52,853 nucleotides of DNA from Rossellomorea sp. BNER (GTDB taxonomy: Bacteria; Bacillota; Bacilli; Bacillales; Bacillaceae_B), in assembly GCA_024213275.1 (NCBI GenBank), contig JANAVG010000025.1, positions 1 through 52,853 on the forward strand. Reading direction: 5' to 3'. The position numbers were made by a program, and so were the translations under genes. Below the pieces are notes generated by a model. It had not been told where the DNA came from and did no database searches. It saw only the letters and a program-made list of their open reading frames with translations. Positions 17,841 to 25,763 of the stretch are shown here, one piece after another (positions within the stretch are counted from its first letter, which is position 1; each line of letters starts with the position of its first letter).

Positions 17841-17983
17841 AAAAATGCTAGGAGTTATAGGCCTTATTTCTGTTTTTGGATGTTTTTAAGTATTTATCCC
17901 ACATTGTGGTGACAGACTTGTGTTCCATATTTACCATATCCCTAAATTTTATAGAGATTAAAAAAGCCACTTTATAATCAAAA

Positions 17984-18440
17984 GTGTGCAGTATTTCAAA
18001 AACGGTTAAACCTTTCCTCGTAAACGACTTCTTATACCAACAGGCGATCCCATACAATAAGTATCGAGAGAAAATGGGTGGATTATCTAAAGAGCTACAC
18101 GATTTGCTCCATGAAAAGCAATATGCCAAGGAAGCTATACTAGGTCTCATAGAGACACCAGACAAGAATTTTCCCCTTGGTCAATATCAAAAGAAGCACT
18201 TTGACGGCATGACCATTTCCGGTACCAATATGAACTCTTCGCTTATGGGGTACCTAAATATGCCACGCTGCCAGTAAATCGGGTGAAGTAGTGAAAACAG
18301 AATGGGAAGGTTCCAAAAAACGCATCGCTACCTTTATTGTCAATAAAGACGATATTAAAGAAGAAGAATATCGCTTCGTTATTTATGATAGCATGGACAA
18401 TGTTCTAAGAAAGACTAATCATTTTAGAATCGATCCTTGA
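17984..18440 (+). pseudogene. frameshifted remnant, unknown protein
   Basis: The plus strand encodes a stretch with KYREKMGGLSKELHDLLHEK and FDGMTISGTNMNSSLMGYL, interrupted near 18270 and continued in another frame as KSGEVVKTEWEGSKKRIATF to HFRIDP and a stop at 18438-18440. The composition is that of real coding DNA, but no single frame covers it. Not recognised. An overlapping minus-strand open frame (17848-18165) looks like its shadow. Confidence 0.4.
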
Positions 18441-18519
18441 TAATGCTTAAGGACTGGACCAACAGCTTGCTCTTGGTTCAGTCCAAATGTTTATTTATGC
18501 TTCTAATTTTTGTCGATAT

Positions 18520-18850
18520 CTACTCATAATTTGTAGATATTTCCCGGGAATTTGTTGAAATTTGAAAAATAGTGATTTCTTTTAATTGATTGGGTAAATT
18601 TTCAAATGTATCAGGTATCGCAATCTCTGTTTCATTCGTTGCTTCTAATCTTTCTTTTTGTTGATACACAAGGTTTTTGCTGTATCGTCTAGGAATTTGT
18701 CCGTATCGGGTAACGCTATAAGCGATCCGATGTCGGATTGAACAAAGATTTGCGGATTGCCCTCTTTTAAGAACAAATATCTTTTTCACTCAAAATGTGG
18801 CCATACTTTCGAACAGTGGAAGAATGCTCGTTCATTCGTATGAATATCAT
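18520..18850 (-). pseudogene. degenerate copy 1 of the MerR-like coiled-coil gene
   Basis: The minus strand encodes YQQKERLEATNETEIAIPD and FENLPNQLKE, closely matching the middle of the intact protein at 19549-20256 (NQQKERLEGSNETEITITD, YENLPHDPNQLKE). The N-terminal part is present only in shifted frames. Broken copy of the same gene. Confidence 0.65.
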
Positions 18851-18909
18851 GTCGCTATCAGACTTCCTTTTCTTAAAGATGAAGGTTCTGGGGATTTAAT
18901 GGCAAGGTA

Positions 18910-18924
18910 TATCGCCCAGCGATA
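18910..18924. repeat. palindrome TATCGC-n3-GCGATA, copy 1
   Basis: A 15-bp palindrome within a longer conserved block that recurs at 19380 and 20310, each time just upstream of a copy of the minus-strand MerR-like gene. It is a candidate operator for that regulator. Confidence 0.6.
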
Positions 18925-19049
18925 CGAAATACAAAAAAAGAGCTGACCAGCCCCTTTCTTGAGGAACACTATAAAGGACTGATAAACTGTCGGAGCCGGA
19001 AAACCTTTGTTTTAAACTAAGATATATCGTTTTATCAGTTGAATATTCA

Positions 19050-19330
19050 CTTCACACGTGGCTGCGAATCCATTGGTAAAATTCTAATCTATCTTTTTTT
19101 GATACACAAGGTCTTTAGCTGTATCGTCTAGGGACTTATCTGTATCGGGCAACGCTATAAACGCTACGATATCGATTGAACAAAGATACGTGGATCGCCC
19201 TCTTTTAAGAACTCATATCCTTTTCACTCTGGGCCACACTTTCGAACAGTAGGTGTTGCATTACCAGTTTTCTGCTACTTTCTTGGAAGAGAATGCTCAT
19301 TCATTCAGATGTATAACATGTCGCATATCA
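19050..19330 (-). pseudogene. degenerate copy 2 of the MerR-like coiled-coil gene
   Basis: DNA here repeats the block encoding the N-terminal half of the intact gene (the Gly/Asp-rich RDTDKPLDDTAKDL and wHTH region) with small deletions and stops that break every frame. It lies between copy 1 and the intact gene, in the same orientation. Confidence 0.55.
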
Positions 19331-19379
19331 GACTTCCTTTTATTAAAGATGAAGGTTCTGGGGTTTTAATGGCAAGGTA

Positions 19380-19394
19380 TATCGCCCAGCGATA
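19380..19394. repeat. palindrome TATCGC-n3-GCGATA, copy 2
   Basis: Second copy of the 15-bp palindrome with the same flanks, upstream of degenerate gene copy 2. Confidence 0.6.
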
Positions 19395-19548
19395 CGAAAC
19401 TCAAAAAAGAGCCAATCAACCCTTTCTTTAGGAACTCTATTAAGGATAACTCATGTTTTTTATTGAAGTTCTTAACCGCCTCACAACTCCCAAACAGTTA
19501 GCTTCAAGTTGTGTATATTGTTTAGGTGCATATCGCTTAATAGGCACT

Positions 19549-20256
19549 TTATTTACGGAGTATTGAGAAAAGCCATCCCCATTTTTCTTTAGGCTTTTGG
19601 ATCGCTTCTTCTAAACGTTTATTAAAATCATTTTGTGAACCCCATTCTTTTTTCTGTTCGTCCCGTATAGTTTGTATTTCTTTTTGTAAGAGTTCACTTT
19701 TTTGTTTTTCTTGTTGCAGCAATGTTTCGTAATGAATATTTTGTTGCTCAGTTAATTTTTCAATTTTAGCATTAGTTTTTTGCGCTGAATTTCCAATACT
19801 AGAACTTATAATATGGTGATCTTGCTGGAGTCGGGAAACCTTTGTTTTAAGCTCTGACATATCGTTTGTCAGTTGGACATTCATTTCACGTGTTGCTGCA
19901 AGTTCATTGACTAAAAACATTAAGACCTCTTTTAATTGATTGGGGTCATGAGGTAAATTTTCATATGTATCGGTTATCGTAATCTCTGTTTCATTGGATC
20001 CTTCTAACCTTTCTTTTTGTTGATTCACAAGGTCTTTAGCTGTATCGTCCAGGGGCTTGTCCGTATCGCGTAACGATATAAGCGCTCTGATGTCAGATTG
20101 AACAAAGATGCGCCGATCGCCATCTTTCAAAAACTCATATCCATTCCGCTCTAAGATTTGGCCATACTTTCGAACAGTGGGTGTTGCAATCCCTACTTCT
20201 TCTGCCACTTCCTTAGAAGAGAAAGCTCGTTCATTCGGTTGTATATCACGTCGCAT
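19549..20256 (-). CDS. MerR-like helix-turn-helix coiled-coil protein (DUF3967-like)
   Basis: A 235-residue protein. Residues 10-60 form a MerR-type winged helix (FSSKEVAEEVGIATPTVRKY, then ERNGYEFLKDGDRRIF). Residues 110-210 form a long coiled coil. The C-terminus is PKEKWGWLFSILRK, the Trp-rich end found in DUF3967-type proteins, which are common on Bacillus plasmids and mobile DNA; the layout also recalls RacA. It is the only intact member of three tandem copies. The palindrome 54 bases upstream of the start is a likely autoregulatory site. Confidence 0.75.
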   Translation of the reverse strand: MRRDIQPNERAFSSKEVAEEVGIATPTVRKYGQILERNGYEFLKDGDRRIFVQSDIRALISLRDTDKPLDDTAKDLVNQQKERLEGSNETEITITDTYENLPHDPNQLKEVLMFLVNELAATREMNVQLTNDMSELKTKVSRLQQDHHIISSSIGNSAQKTNAKIEKLTEQQNIHYETLLQQEKQKSELLQKEIQTIRDEQKKEWGSQNDFNKRLEEAIQKPKEKWGWLFSILRK

Positions 20257-20309
20257 ATCGGACCTCCTTTTCTATTAATTATGAGGTATTTAGATTTATT
20301 TGCAAGTTA

Positions 20310-20324
20310 TATCGCCCAGCGATA
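20310..20324. promoter_or_regulatory. palindrome TATCGC-n3-GCGATA, copy 3, candidate operator
   Basis: The palindrome lies about 54 bases upstream of the intact MerR-like gene, where MerR-family proteins usually bind. Two further copies precede the broken gene copies. Binding is inferred. Confidence 0.45.
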
Positions 20325-20365
20325 CGAAACAAAAAAACGATCAGCCCTATTCTTGAGAAATTCTA

Positions 20366-20820
20366 TTGGGTGACGCTGTTAAAACTGAACCCTACAGAAA
20401 GGTAACCTTGAATGGAAGAACCATTATTAATAACGTAAGCACACTTATAAAAGAAGGAAAAATCACTGTGTTATTAGGAGTGAATGGTAGTGGAAAATCA
20501 ACTCTACTAAAGGCAATATCCAACGTGATTTCCGTTCATTCCGGCACTGTGTATCTAGATGGGAAGTCCATCACTAGGATTTCTACAAAGAAAGTCGCAA
20601 AAAAATGGCAATGCTCCCTCAAACGCATGATGTGAACCTGAGTATGACAGTATATGAATTAGTGAAACAAGGGAGATTTCCTCACGATGGTGCGTTAAAA
20701 ATGCTAAGAAGTCAGGATCATCACACTATTCACCTCGCGTTAGAATTGATAAATATTTCCATATATCAGAGATCAGTCGACTCCTTATGCAGCTTTGAAA
20801 TAAAGTTTGATCAGAAATAA
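20366..20820 (+). pseudogene. broken FecE-type iron-siderophore ABC ATPase
   Basis: The plus strand encodes an ABC ATPase start with Walker A LLGVNGSGKSTLLKAI and then, in another frame, MAMLPQTHDVNLSMTVYELV, typical of FecE/FepC siderophore importers. The frame changes at a run of seven A near 20600, where eight would keep it open. The protein then ends soon after QRSVDSL, just where the ABC signature should follow, so it also lacks Walker B. Truncation rules out a simple sequencing error as the only damage. No partner permease is nearby. Confidence 0.75.
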
Positions 20821-20989
20821 CTCACAAACCCATATTTTACGTTAAGTTATAAAGAATCCATTTTGAAAAAAAATTGATCAAAATGGATTTTTCTTCGCAA
20901 TTTCAAGTTTGGTTTTTATAAAAAAGTATGATCATTTTCTACTTATGTTGTTCCACAATCGGGCGATAGTGGAACAGTGAAGAACGCAA

Positions 20990-21213
20990 AGGAGTTATAT
21001 TAATAATCCACAGTTTTTTACAAAAGTTCCGTATCATGATGCCTTTGTGCGCGTTGCGGCGTTGAAGAGAAACATCAATTTTACGTCTGCGCCCGATGTG
21101 GAACCCTACAATGGCCTGTAAATTGGCTGTTTGATTGCGGCTTGTGTCGTCATGGAATTTATGAACCGTATCGTGGTTTTCATTTTATTTCACATAAAGA
21201 TACAATTTTATGA
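20990..21213 (+). pseudogene. remnant of a small Cys-rich (zinc-ribbon-like) protein
   Basis: One plus frame reads CARCGVEEKHQFYVCARCG, then LQWPVNWLFDCGLCRHGIYE and a stop at 21211-21213. Paired CxxC motifs suggest a zinc ribbon. A stop lies directly before the first Cys and there is no start; the frame upstream (FFTKVPYHDAFV) appears to be its shifted beginning. Confidence 0.4.
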
Positions 21214-21313
21214 ACAGACTTATAAGAATGAAATCTTTCCATCATGGCTTCAAAATCCGGATTCCCTTCTTCTAGTAGGGATTGCTGGTTTTAAAAATAG
21301 TTAGAAAATCCAG

Positions 21314-21342
21314 TTGACACCCCCTCTACTTCGTGTTACGAT
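21314..21342 (+). promoter_or_regulatory. sigma-A-type promoter 1 for the padR-ABC module
   Basis: TTGACA at 21314-21319, a 17-base spacer and TACGAT at 21337-21342. The -10 lies inside the large palindrome at 21333-21362. Confidence 0.65.
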
Positions 21343-21362
21343 ATACCGGTAGTATGTAACAC
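21333..21362. promoter_or_regulatory. 30-bp palindromic operator candidate (PadR)
   Basis: GTGTTAC, five bases, ACCGGT, five bases, GTAACAC: perfect arms with a self-complementary centre, overlapping the -10 of promoter 1. PadR-family regulators commonly repress their own operon from dyad sites with GT...AC arms. Likely target of the regulator at 21557-21877. Confidence 0.6.
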
Positions 21363-21417
21363 CGGATACCGACACCACTGAATAGCATGGTTACAAAAAT
21401 ATTTTCAAGAAAACTAG

Positions 21418-21446
21418 TTGACACCCCTGCTACTCGGTGTTACAAT
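21418..21446 (+). promoter_or_regulatory. sigma-A-type promoter 2 for the padR-ABC module
   Basis: TTGACA at 21418-21423, 17-base spacer, TACAAT at 21441-21446. It repeats promoter 1 closely (GTTGACACCCC...GGTGTTAC), as a tandem duplication, but has only a partial copy of the palindrome. Confidence 0.7.
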
Positions 21447-21556
21447 GTACTGTAATAAGTGATACTCAATAGCAACCAAAAGCTATTGAGTAAAAATTTC
21501 CCTCGGTACTAAGTTGTACTGAATATAAGTCAGACAAAATAGAGGAGGCTCAGAAC

Positions 21557-21877
21557 ATGGAAAATTTAACTGAAATGCTGAAGGGTTCGCTGGAAGGCTG
21601 CGTACTGGAAATCATCAGCCGCCATGAAACCTATGGCTACGAGATTACCCGCCGCCTGAACGAGCTTGGGTTTAACGAAGTCGTGGAAGGGACGGTCTAC
21701 ACCATCCTCGTGCGATTAGAAAAGAAAAAACTGGTGAACGTAGAAAAGAAACCGTCAGATATGGGGCCTCCCCGCAAGTTTTACTCACTTAATGAGGCTG
21801 GCCGCCAGGAACTCGAATTATTTTGGAAAAAATGGGATTTTGTATCATCAAAAATCAACGTCTTGAAGTCAATCTAG
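21557..21877 (+). CDS. PadR-family transcriptional regulator
   Basis: A 106-residue PadR regulator: winged helix with GSLEGCVLEIISRHETYGYE, then VVEGTVYTILVRLEKKKLV and PPRKFYSLNEAGRQEL, all standard positions. It starts with ATG after GAGGAGG. First gene of a four-gene module for a drug-type ABC exporter; PadR proteins usually repress such exporters until a ligand is bound. Codon use is GC-richer than the flanking DNA. Confidence 0.9.
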   Translation: MENLTEMLKGSLEGCVLEIISRHETYGYEITRRLNELGFNEVVEGTVYTILVRLEKKKLVNVEKKPSDMGPPRKFYSLNEAGRQELELFWKKWDFVSSKINVLKSI

Positions 21878-21948
21878 CTTCATAAGATATTCCGTCCGAT
21901 CTTTTTGGAGTGTCTTGTTCAGCTTTATAAAAAAGGAGGAAAAAAAAC

Positions 21949-22290
21949 ATGATGGAAATGTTCAAAAAATTAATTGGTGATAAAAAAGAGTACAAAATGA
22001 TGATGGCAAGGGTTGAAGTCCTGCCAGAGGACTACCAATTTGTATTTAAGAAAATTCAAAACTACATGTGGAATTTCTCAGCGGGCAACGGGATGGATAT
22101 GCTGCAAATGCAGTATGAATTAATCGAGTTGTTCGAAGCCGGTGCGGCTGAAGGCAGACAAGTGCTGGAAATCACTGGGGACGACGTGGCATCCTTTGCC
22201 GACGAACTAGTGGCAAACGCTAAAACCTATGTCGCCAAATATCGTGAAGATTTGAATCAGAGTATCATGAATCGATTGGGAAAAAAATAA
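21949..22290 (+). CDS. DUF1048 family protein
   Basis: A 113-residue helical soluble protein (MFKKLIGDKKEYKMMMARVE, VLPEDYQFVFKKIQNYMW) matching the DUF1048 family. These genes regularly follow padR and precede an ABC exporter in Firmicutes; their role is unknown, perhaps modulation of the regulator. Ribosome-binding site AAAGGAGG. Confidence 0.85.
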   Translation: MMEMFKKLIGDKKEYKMMMARVEVLPEDYQFVFKKIQNYMWNFSAGNGMDMLQMQYELIELFEAGAAEGRQVLEITGDDVASFADELVANAKTYVAKYREDLNQSIMNRLGKK

Positions 22291-22460
22291 ATTCAATAGA
22301 TCATACCGACTGAATAGCTATTTACAAATATGAATTGTCACTTTCGCTATTCAGTTATTTTTCAACCCAGTAATAAGTGATACAGATTATCAGTCAGACC
22401 AAATAGAGGAGCTAGGCAATCTTAGCTCTGCAAGGCACTTTTAATAAGGAGGAAAAAAGT
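22291..22460 (+). repeat. leader sequence partly duplicated from upstream of padR
   Basis: The block TAATAAGTGATAC, then AGTCAGAC and AAATAGAGGAG (22371-22411) repeats the block before padR (21454-21547). The module probably grew by duplicating a control segment, giving the ABC genes their own leader. I see no promoter as good as those before padR. Confidence 0.45.
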
Positions 22461-23222
22461 ATGAGTAATGAAGCGATTTCTGTAAAAGGGTTAAGAAAGT
22501 CCTTTAAAGACAAGGAAGTCTTAAAGGGAGTAGATTTTGAGGTGCGGCCTGGCGAAATTTTCGCACTGCTGGGCTCAAATGGAGCGGGCAAGACGACGAC
22601 GGTCAACATCCTCTCGACGCTGATGAAGGCCGATGGCGGCGAAGTAGATATTTGCGGCTTTGACGTCCAGTGTCAACCGGATCATGTTCGCCAGAGTATC
22701 AGCCTGACAGGGCAGTTCGCAGCTTTAGACGGCATGCTCACCGGGAGGGAAAACCTGATGATGATCGCCAAGTTGCGGGGAGTTTCCCATCCCGCTCAAG
22801 TCGCTGACAATCTGCTTGCAAGATTCAGCCTGACCGATGCGCCCAACCAACGGGCGGACAATTATTCCGGCGGGATGAAGCGCCGGCTTGACATCGCTAT
22901 GAGCCTGATCGGGACGCCAGCCGTCATTTTTCTCGACGAACCTACGACAGGGCTTGACCCCGAAGCGAGGATTGAAGTCTGGGATACCGTCAAGGAGCTT
23001 GCCGGCGGCGGTACGACCATTTTGCTGACGACCCAGTACCTAGAGGAAGCCGAACAACTAGCGGACCGTATCGCCATCCTGCATGGCGGAAAAATCATCA
23101 CGACTGGTACCCTTACCGAACTCAAAGAGATGTTCCCACCAGCGAAAGTGGAGTACATCGAGAAGCAGCCGACATTAGAGGAAATCTTCCTCGCGATCAT
23201 CGGCAAAAAGGAGGAAATGTAA
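22461..23222 (+). CDS. DrrA-type ABC exporter ATP-binding protein
   Basis: A 253-residue ATPase with Walker A LLGSNGAGKTTTVNIL, Q-loop region SLTGQFAALDGMLTGRENL, signature YSGGMKRRLDIAMSL, Walker B VIFLDEPTTGLDPEAR and switch His replaced by Gln in LLTTQYLEEAEQL, as is normal for the DrrA (daunorubicin resistance-like) family. It powers the permease encoded directly downstream. Ribosome-binding site AAGGAGG. Confidence 0.92.
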   Translation: MSNEAISVKGLRKSFKDKEVLKGVDFEVRPGEIFALLGSNGAGKTTTVNILSTLMKADGGEVDICGFDVQCQPDHVRQSISLTGQFAALDGMLTGRENLMMIAKLRGVSHPAQVADNLLARFSLTDAPNQRADNYSGGMKRRLDIAMSLIGTPAVIFLDEPTTGLDPEARIEVWDTVKELAGGGTTILLTTQYLEEAEQLADRIAILHGGKIITTGTLTELKEMFPPAKVEYIEKQPTLEEIFLAIIGKKEEM

Positions 23223-23972
23223 ATGAAAAGCAAAACAGGGGTATTACTAGGGCGTTTAATGCGCAACATCATGCGGAGCCCAGATACGATTATCACGGTG
23301 GCGATTACGCCGATTATGATGCTGCTGCTGTTCGTCTATGTATTTGGTGGCGCCATAGAGACAGGCACGGACAACTACGTCAATTATTTATTGCCGGGAA
23401 TCTTGCTGATTACTATCGCATCCGGCGTCGCTTACACTTCCGTGCGGCTGTTTACGGATGTAAAGAGCGGGCTGATGGCGCGTTTCATTACCATGCCCAT
23501 CAAGCGCTCGTCAGTATTGTGGGCTCACGTGTTAACCTCGCTTGTTTCCAATGCGCTTACGATCGTGGTGGTTATCCTCGTCGCGCTCTTGATGGGCTTC
23601 CGTTCCAGCGCTGATATCCTGGAATGGCTCGCGGTAGCTGGGATACTCGGGCTGTTTACGCTGGCGCTGACATGGCTGGCGGTCATTCCCGGATTGAAAG
23701 CGGGGTCTATGGAAGGGGCGACAGCCTACTCGTACCCGTTGATTTTCCTGCCGTTTATCAGTTCGGCCTTTGTCCCCACCGAAACCATGCCTAAAATTGT
23801 CCGTGCGTTCGCTGAGAACCAGCCTGTGACTTCAATCGTGAATGCGATTCGTGCCCTCTTGTATGAAGGGTCTGTTGGCAACGATATCTGGATCGCGCTT
23901 GCCTGGTGCGTAGGCATCATGGTCATCGCTTACTTCTTTGCCAGTAAAGAATTTAAACGTAAGTTAGGGTAA
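23223..23972 (+). CDS. DrrB-type ABC-2 exporter permease
   Basis: A 249-residue ABC-2 type permease with about six helices and the family motif YLLPGILLITIASGVAYTSV. It begins directly after the ATPase stop, with AAGGAGG inside the end of the ATPase gene, so the two are coupled. Together they would export a drug or lipid-like compound; the substrate cannot be told. Confidence 0.9.
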   Translation: MKSKTGVLLGRLMRNIMRSPDTIITVAITPIMMLLLFVYVFGGAIETGTDNYVNYLLPGILLITIASGVAYTSVRLFTDVKSGLMARFITMPIKRSSVLWAHVLTSLVSNALTIVVVILVALLMGFRSSADILEWLAVAGILGLFTLALTWLAVIPGLKAGSMEGATAYSYPLIFLPFISSAFVPTETMPKIVRAFAENQPVTSIVNAIRALLYEGSVGNDIWIALAWCVGIMVIAYFFASKEFKRKLG

Positions 23973-24018
23973 TTATAGGATTAGCCATATCAATAGTCAG
24001 ACGCTGCAATGAATACAT

Positions 24019-24264
24019 TTGCTATCACATGGAAGGCAGCTTAAATCCCGGGGCAACCATCGGCGAAATCATGAAACCCTCAAAATTTGTGTGATTGGTG
24101 GCGTCTCGATCACTTATCCCAACTCAAGGTTTGCCATGCATGCTTTAGAAGAATTTACAGCGGGTAATGCTCTTTCGTGGAAGGAGAAATTAAAAGAAAG
24201 AATAAAGCCAATAGATATAATTGACAGTAAAAGAGTAGATTCCGAAGCAAAACCGCTTTGGTAA
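24019..24264 (+). other. uncertain short open frame, perhaps a gene remnant
   Basis: An 81-codon frame with coding-like second half (GVSITYPNSRFAMHALEEF, then WKEKLKERIKPIDIID) but an unnatural, His/Arg-rich beginning and no ribosome-binding site. The first third looks better in another frame (MEGSLNPGATIGEIMKPS). Probably a decayed gene; not recognised. Confidence 0.3.
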
Positions 24265-24284
24265 TCAATGTCATTAACTTAAGG

Positions 24285-24330
24285 AACTATGGATTACATT
24301 TCAGTTGGAATGTGATTCATAGTTTTTTTT
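24285..24330 (+). terminator. intrinsic terminator after the ABC module
   Basis: A 16-bp stem with G:U pairs (AACTATGGATTACATT / AATGTGATTCATAGTT) and eight T on the plus strand. It ends plus-strand transcription from the padR-ABC module. Confidence 0.8.
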
Positions 24331-24463
24331 CGAATGAAGGAAAAAATTTTTAAGGCAGCACAAAAAGAGAGAATTTTTCTACCTTAAATCGGATTTCAAG
24401 TTGTTTTTGTTTTATTACCTATGTTATCACTGCCAATGAGAGCATCCCTCATTGACTGCCAAT

Positions 24464-24510
24464 AGGAAAAAAAGGCCTCCCACCAGTTTAATAAACTGAT
24501 GAAAGACCTT
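24464..24510 (-). terminator. probable original groESL terminator, now left of the island
   Basis: An imperfect hairpin (CAGTTT / AAACTG core with outer AAGG / CCTT pairs) followed on the minus strand by a run of seven T. It is oriented to stop groESL transcription and lies about 120 bp beyond the left copy of the groEL end, where the operon terminator would be expected before the island inserted. Confidence 0.55.
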
Positions 24511-24627
24511 CCCAGATAAAGTGGTTTTCATAAAAAAGTGAGCACATTTTGCTTACTATGAGCAAAAGTATGAGCATATTTTTTAATTCCACTTAAAAGT
24601 TCCTATATTTTAAGGCTTTATGATGTT

Positions 24628-24648
24628 TATTACATCATGCCGCCCATT
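24628..24648. repeat. left attachment site (attL), copy of the groEL end
   Basis: A 21-bp exact copy of the last bases of groEL and their flank, containing ATTACATCATGCCGCCCAT, which on the minus strand encodes Met-Gly-Gly-Met-Met-stop. The matching copy is at 41961-41981, at the real groEL end. Beyond the repeat both sides differ, as expected for site-specific insertion. Confidence 0.9.
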
Positions 24649-25160
24649 ATCCCTTATATTGTAACATTTTTCACCATAGTGTACGAAATAGCGGCGTATC
24701 AACGTTTTTAGGAATTTATGTTGTAACATCTTTAACGTAAAATAACGGCTTTTTACGGGATTATGTTACGCTTTTGTTACCCTTTTAAATCGAGCCTGCC
24801 TTTGGTGGTGAGCTATTATTTCGCACCAACTGTACTTAATTGAATATCGTTAAAAACAACAGTGCCTTGTATTTACTTAATAGGATTAATTATTTAGTGG
24901 ATATTAGGAAGTGGTTAGAGACAGTTTGTTTATTTGTAAATTTCAACTACTTGAAATTGCTTCACGATTTTCCTTATTATGAAATACCATTTGTTTTTTG
25001 AATTAGCCTTTCATTATACTGACTTATGGTAGAAATTTAAATACTGCAAAAGTTATAAATAAGAATGAAATATAAACACAACTGAATATACGATTTCTTT
25101 TTTATTAACAATTAGATATTCTCATACACACCCAAAATTATTGAATTGAGGTCTACTTAT
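24649..25160. other. left end of the island without genes
   Basis: AT-rich sequence with no convincing frame on either strand. It starts with CATTATCCCTT, the recombinase arm that mirrors the arm next to the right repeat. Confidence 0.4.
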
Positions 25161-25398
25161 ATGCATTTAGATGAAATTAAAATAAACCTAGAATCTATAT
25201 ATTTAGATTACTATGATGGACTATACTCTGAACACCGATTAAAAATGATGCTTGTTAAAATTGTACAAACAGTGTAGTATTCCTGATACAAAATGGTCTG
25301 AGTTAATCTTAGATGCACAATGGAAATATGCAATTGAAAAAGATTACCAGGATAAGATAAAACAATTAAATGAACAAAATAAAGAAGATGGCTTATAA
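25161..25398 (+). pseudogene. small gene with one frameshift, unknown
   Basis: It starts with ATG after a good GAGGT site (spacing eight). Frame one reads MHLDEIKINLESIYLDYYDG for 38 residues to a stop; a second frame continues KQCSIPDTKWSELILDAQWK to LNEQNKEDGL and a stop at 25396-25398, then a terminator. Joined, it gives a charged protein of about 80 residues. A one- or two-base indel near 25255 breaks it. Family unknown. Confidence 0.5.
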
Positions 25399-25400
25399 TA

Positions 25401-25435
25401 AGAAGATTTCCTATTGGCAATCTTCTTTATTTTAG
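25401..25435 (+). terminator. terminator of the small frameshifted gene
   Basis: AGAAGATT / AATCTTCT stem at 25401-25426 followed by a T-rich stretch. It begins three bases after the stop of the small gene. Confidence 0.65.
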
Positions 25436-25687
25436 GTCTTTTTTTATTTTGGCTTACACTGAGTAAGCCATTACTAGCTATAAAAGGGCCTAGTGAAAAA
25501 GTTAGGTTGGGTTCACCAGACAATCTAGCAACATGAAGACCTTTTTCTCCTAAACAAATCCTCTTATTAACTTATATATCTCATAACTGTTCTGTAACTT
25601 TACATTTGTCCCCACAATATCCCTATTAATAAAAATCTTCCCTACTCTAATTTTACATATCCCTCCCAAAAATCACCTATCAATTTC
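25436..25687. other. intergenic region before dndB
   Basis: No gene seen. A short hairpin GGCTTAC / GTAAGCC lies at about 25450-25469. The rest is AT-rich. Confidence 0.3.
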
Positions 25688-25717
25688 TTGACTGATGTCC
25701 ATTTCCTCTAGTATTAT
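25688..25717 (+). promoter_or_regulatory. promoter of the dnd operon
   Basis: TTGACT at 25688-25693, an 18-base spacer, and TATTAT at 25712-25717, 47 bases before the dndB start. It is the only good sigma-A-type signal in front of the operon. Confidence 0.55.
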
Positions 25718-25735
25718 TCTAAATATAATATAAAA

Positions 25736-25749
25736 ATTACGTACGTAAT
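25736..25749. promoter_or_regulatory. 14-bp perfect palindrome before dndB, candidate operator
   Basis: ATTACGTACGTAAT lies between the -10 and the ribosome-binding site of dndB, at about +12 to +25. DndB is known as the negative regulator of dnd operons in other bacteria, so this is a natural place for it or another repressor to bind. Inference from position and symmetry. Confidence 0.45.
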
Positions 25750-25763
25750 AGAGGTGTTTGTAA

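Noticed and set aside
17848..18165. A minus-strand gene of 105 residues
   Set aside because: Its sequence is Ser/Tyr/Cys-rich without a ribosome-binding site, and the opposite strand has the better coding signal. Treated as a shadow.
24628..24660. A second, truncated groEL gene
   Set aside because: Only 21 bp match the groEL end and the sequence beyond is unrelated. This is an attachment-site duplication, not a gene remnant.
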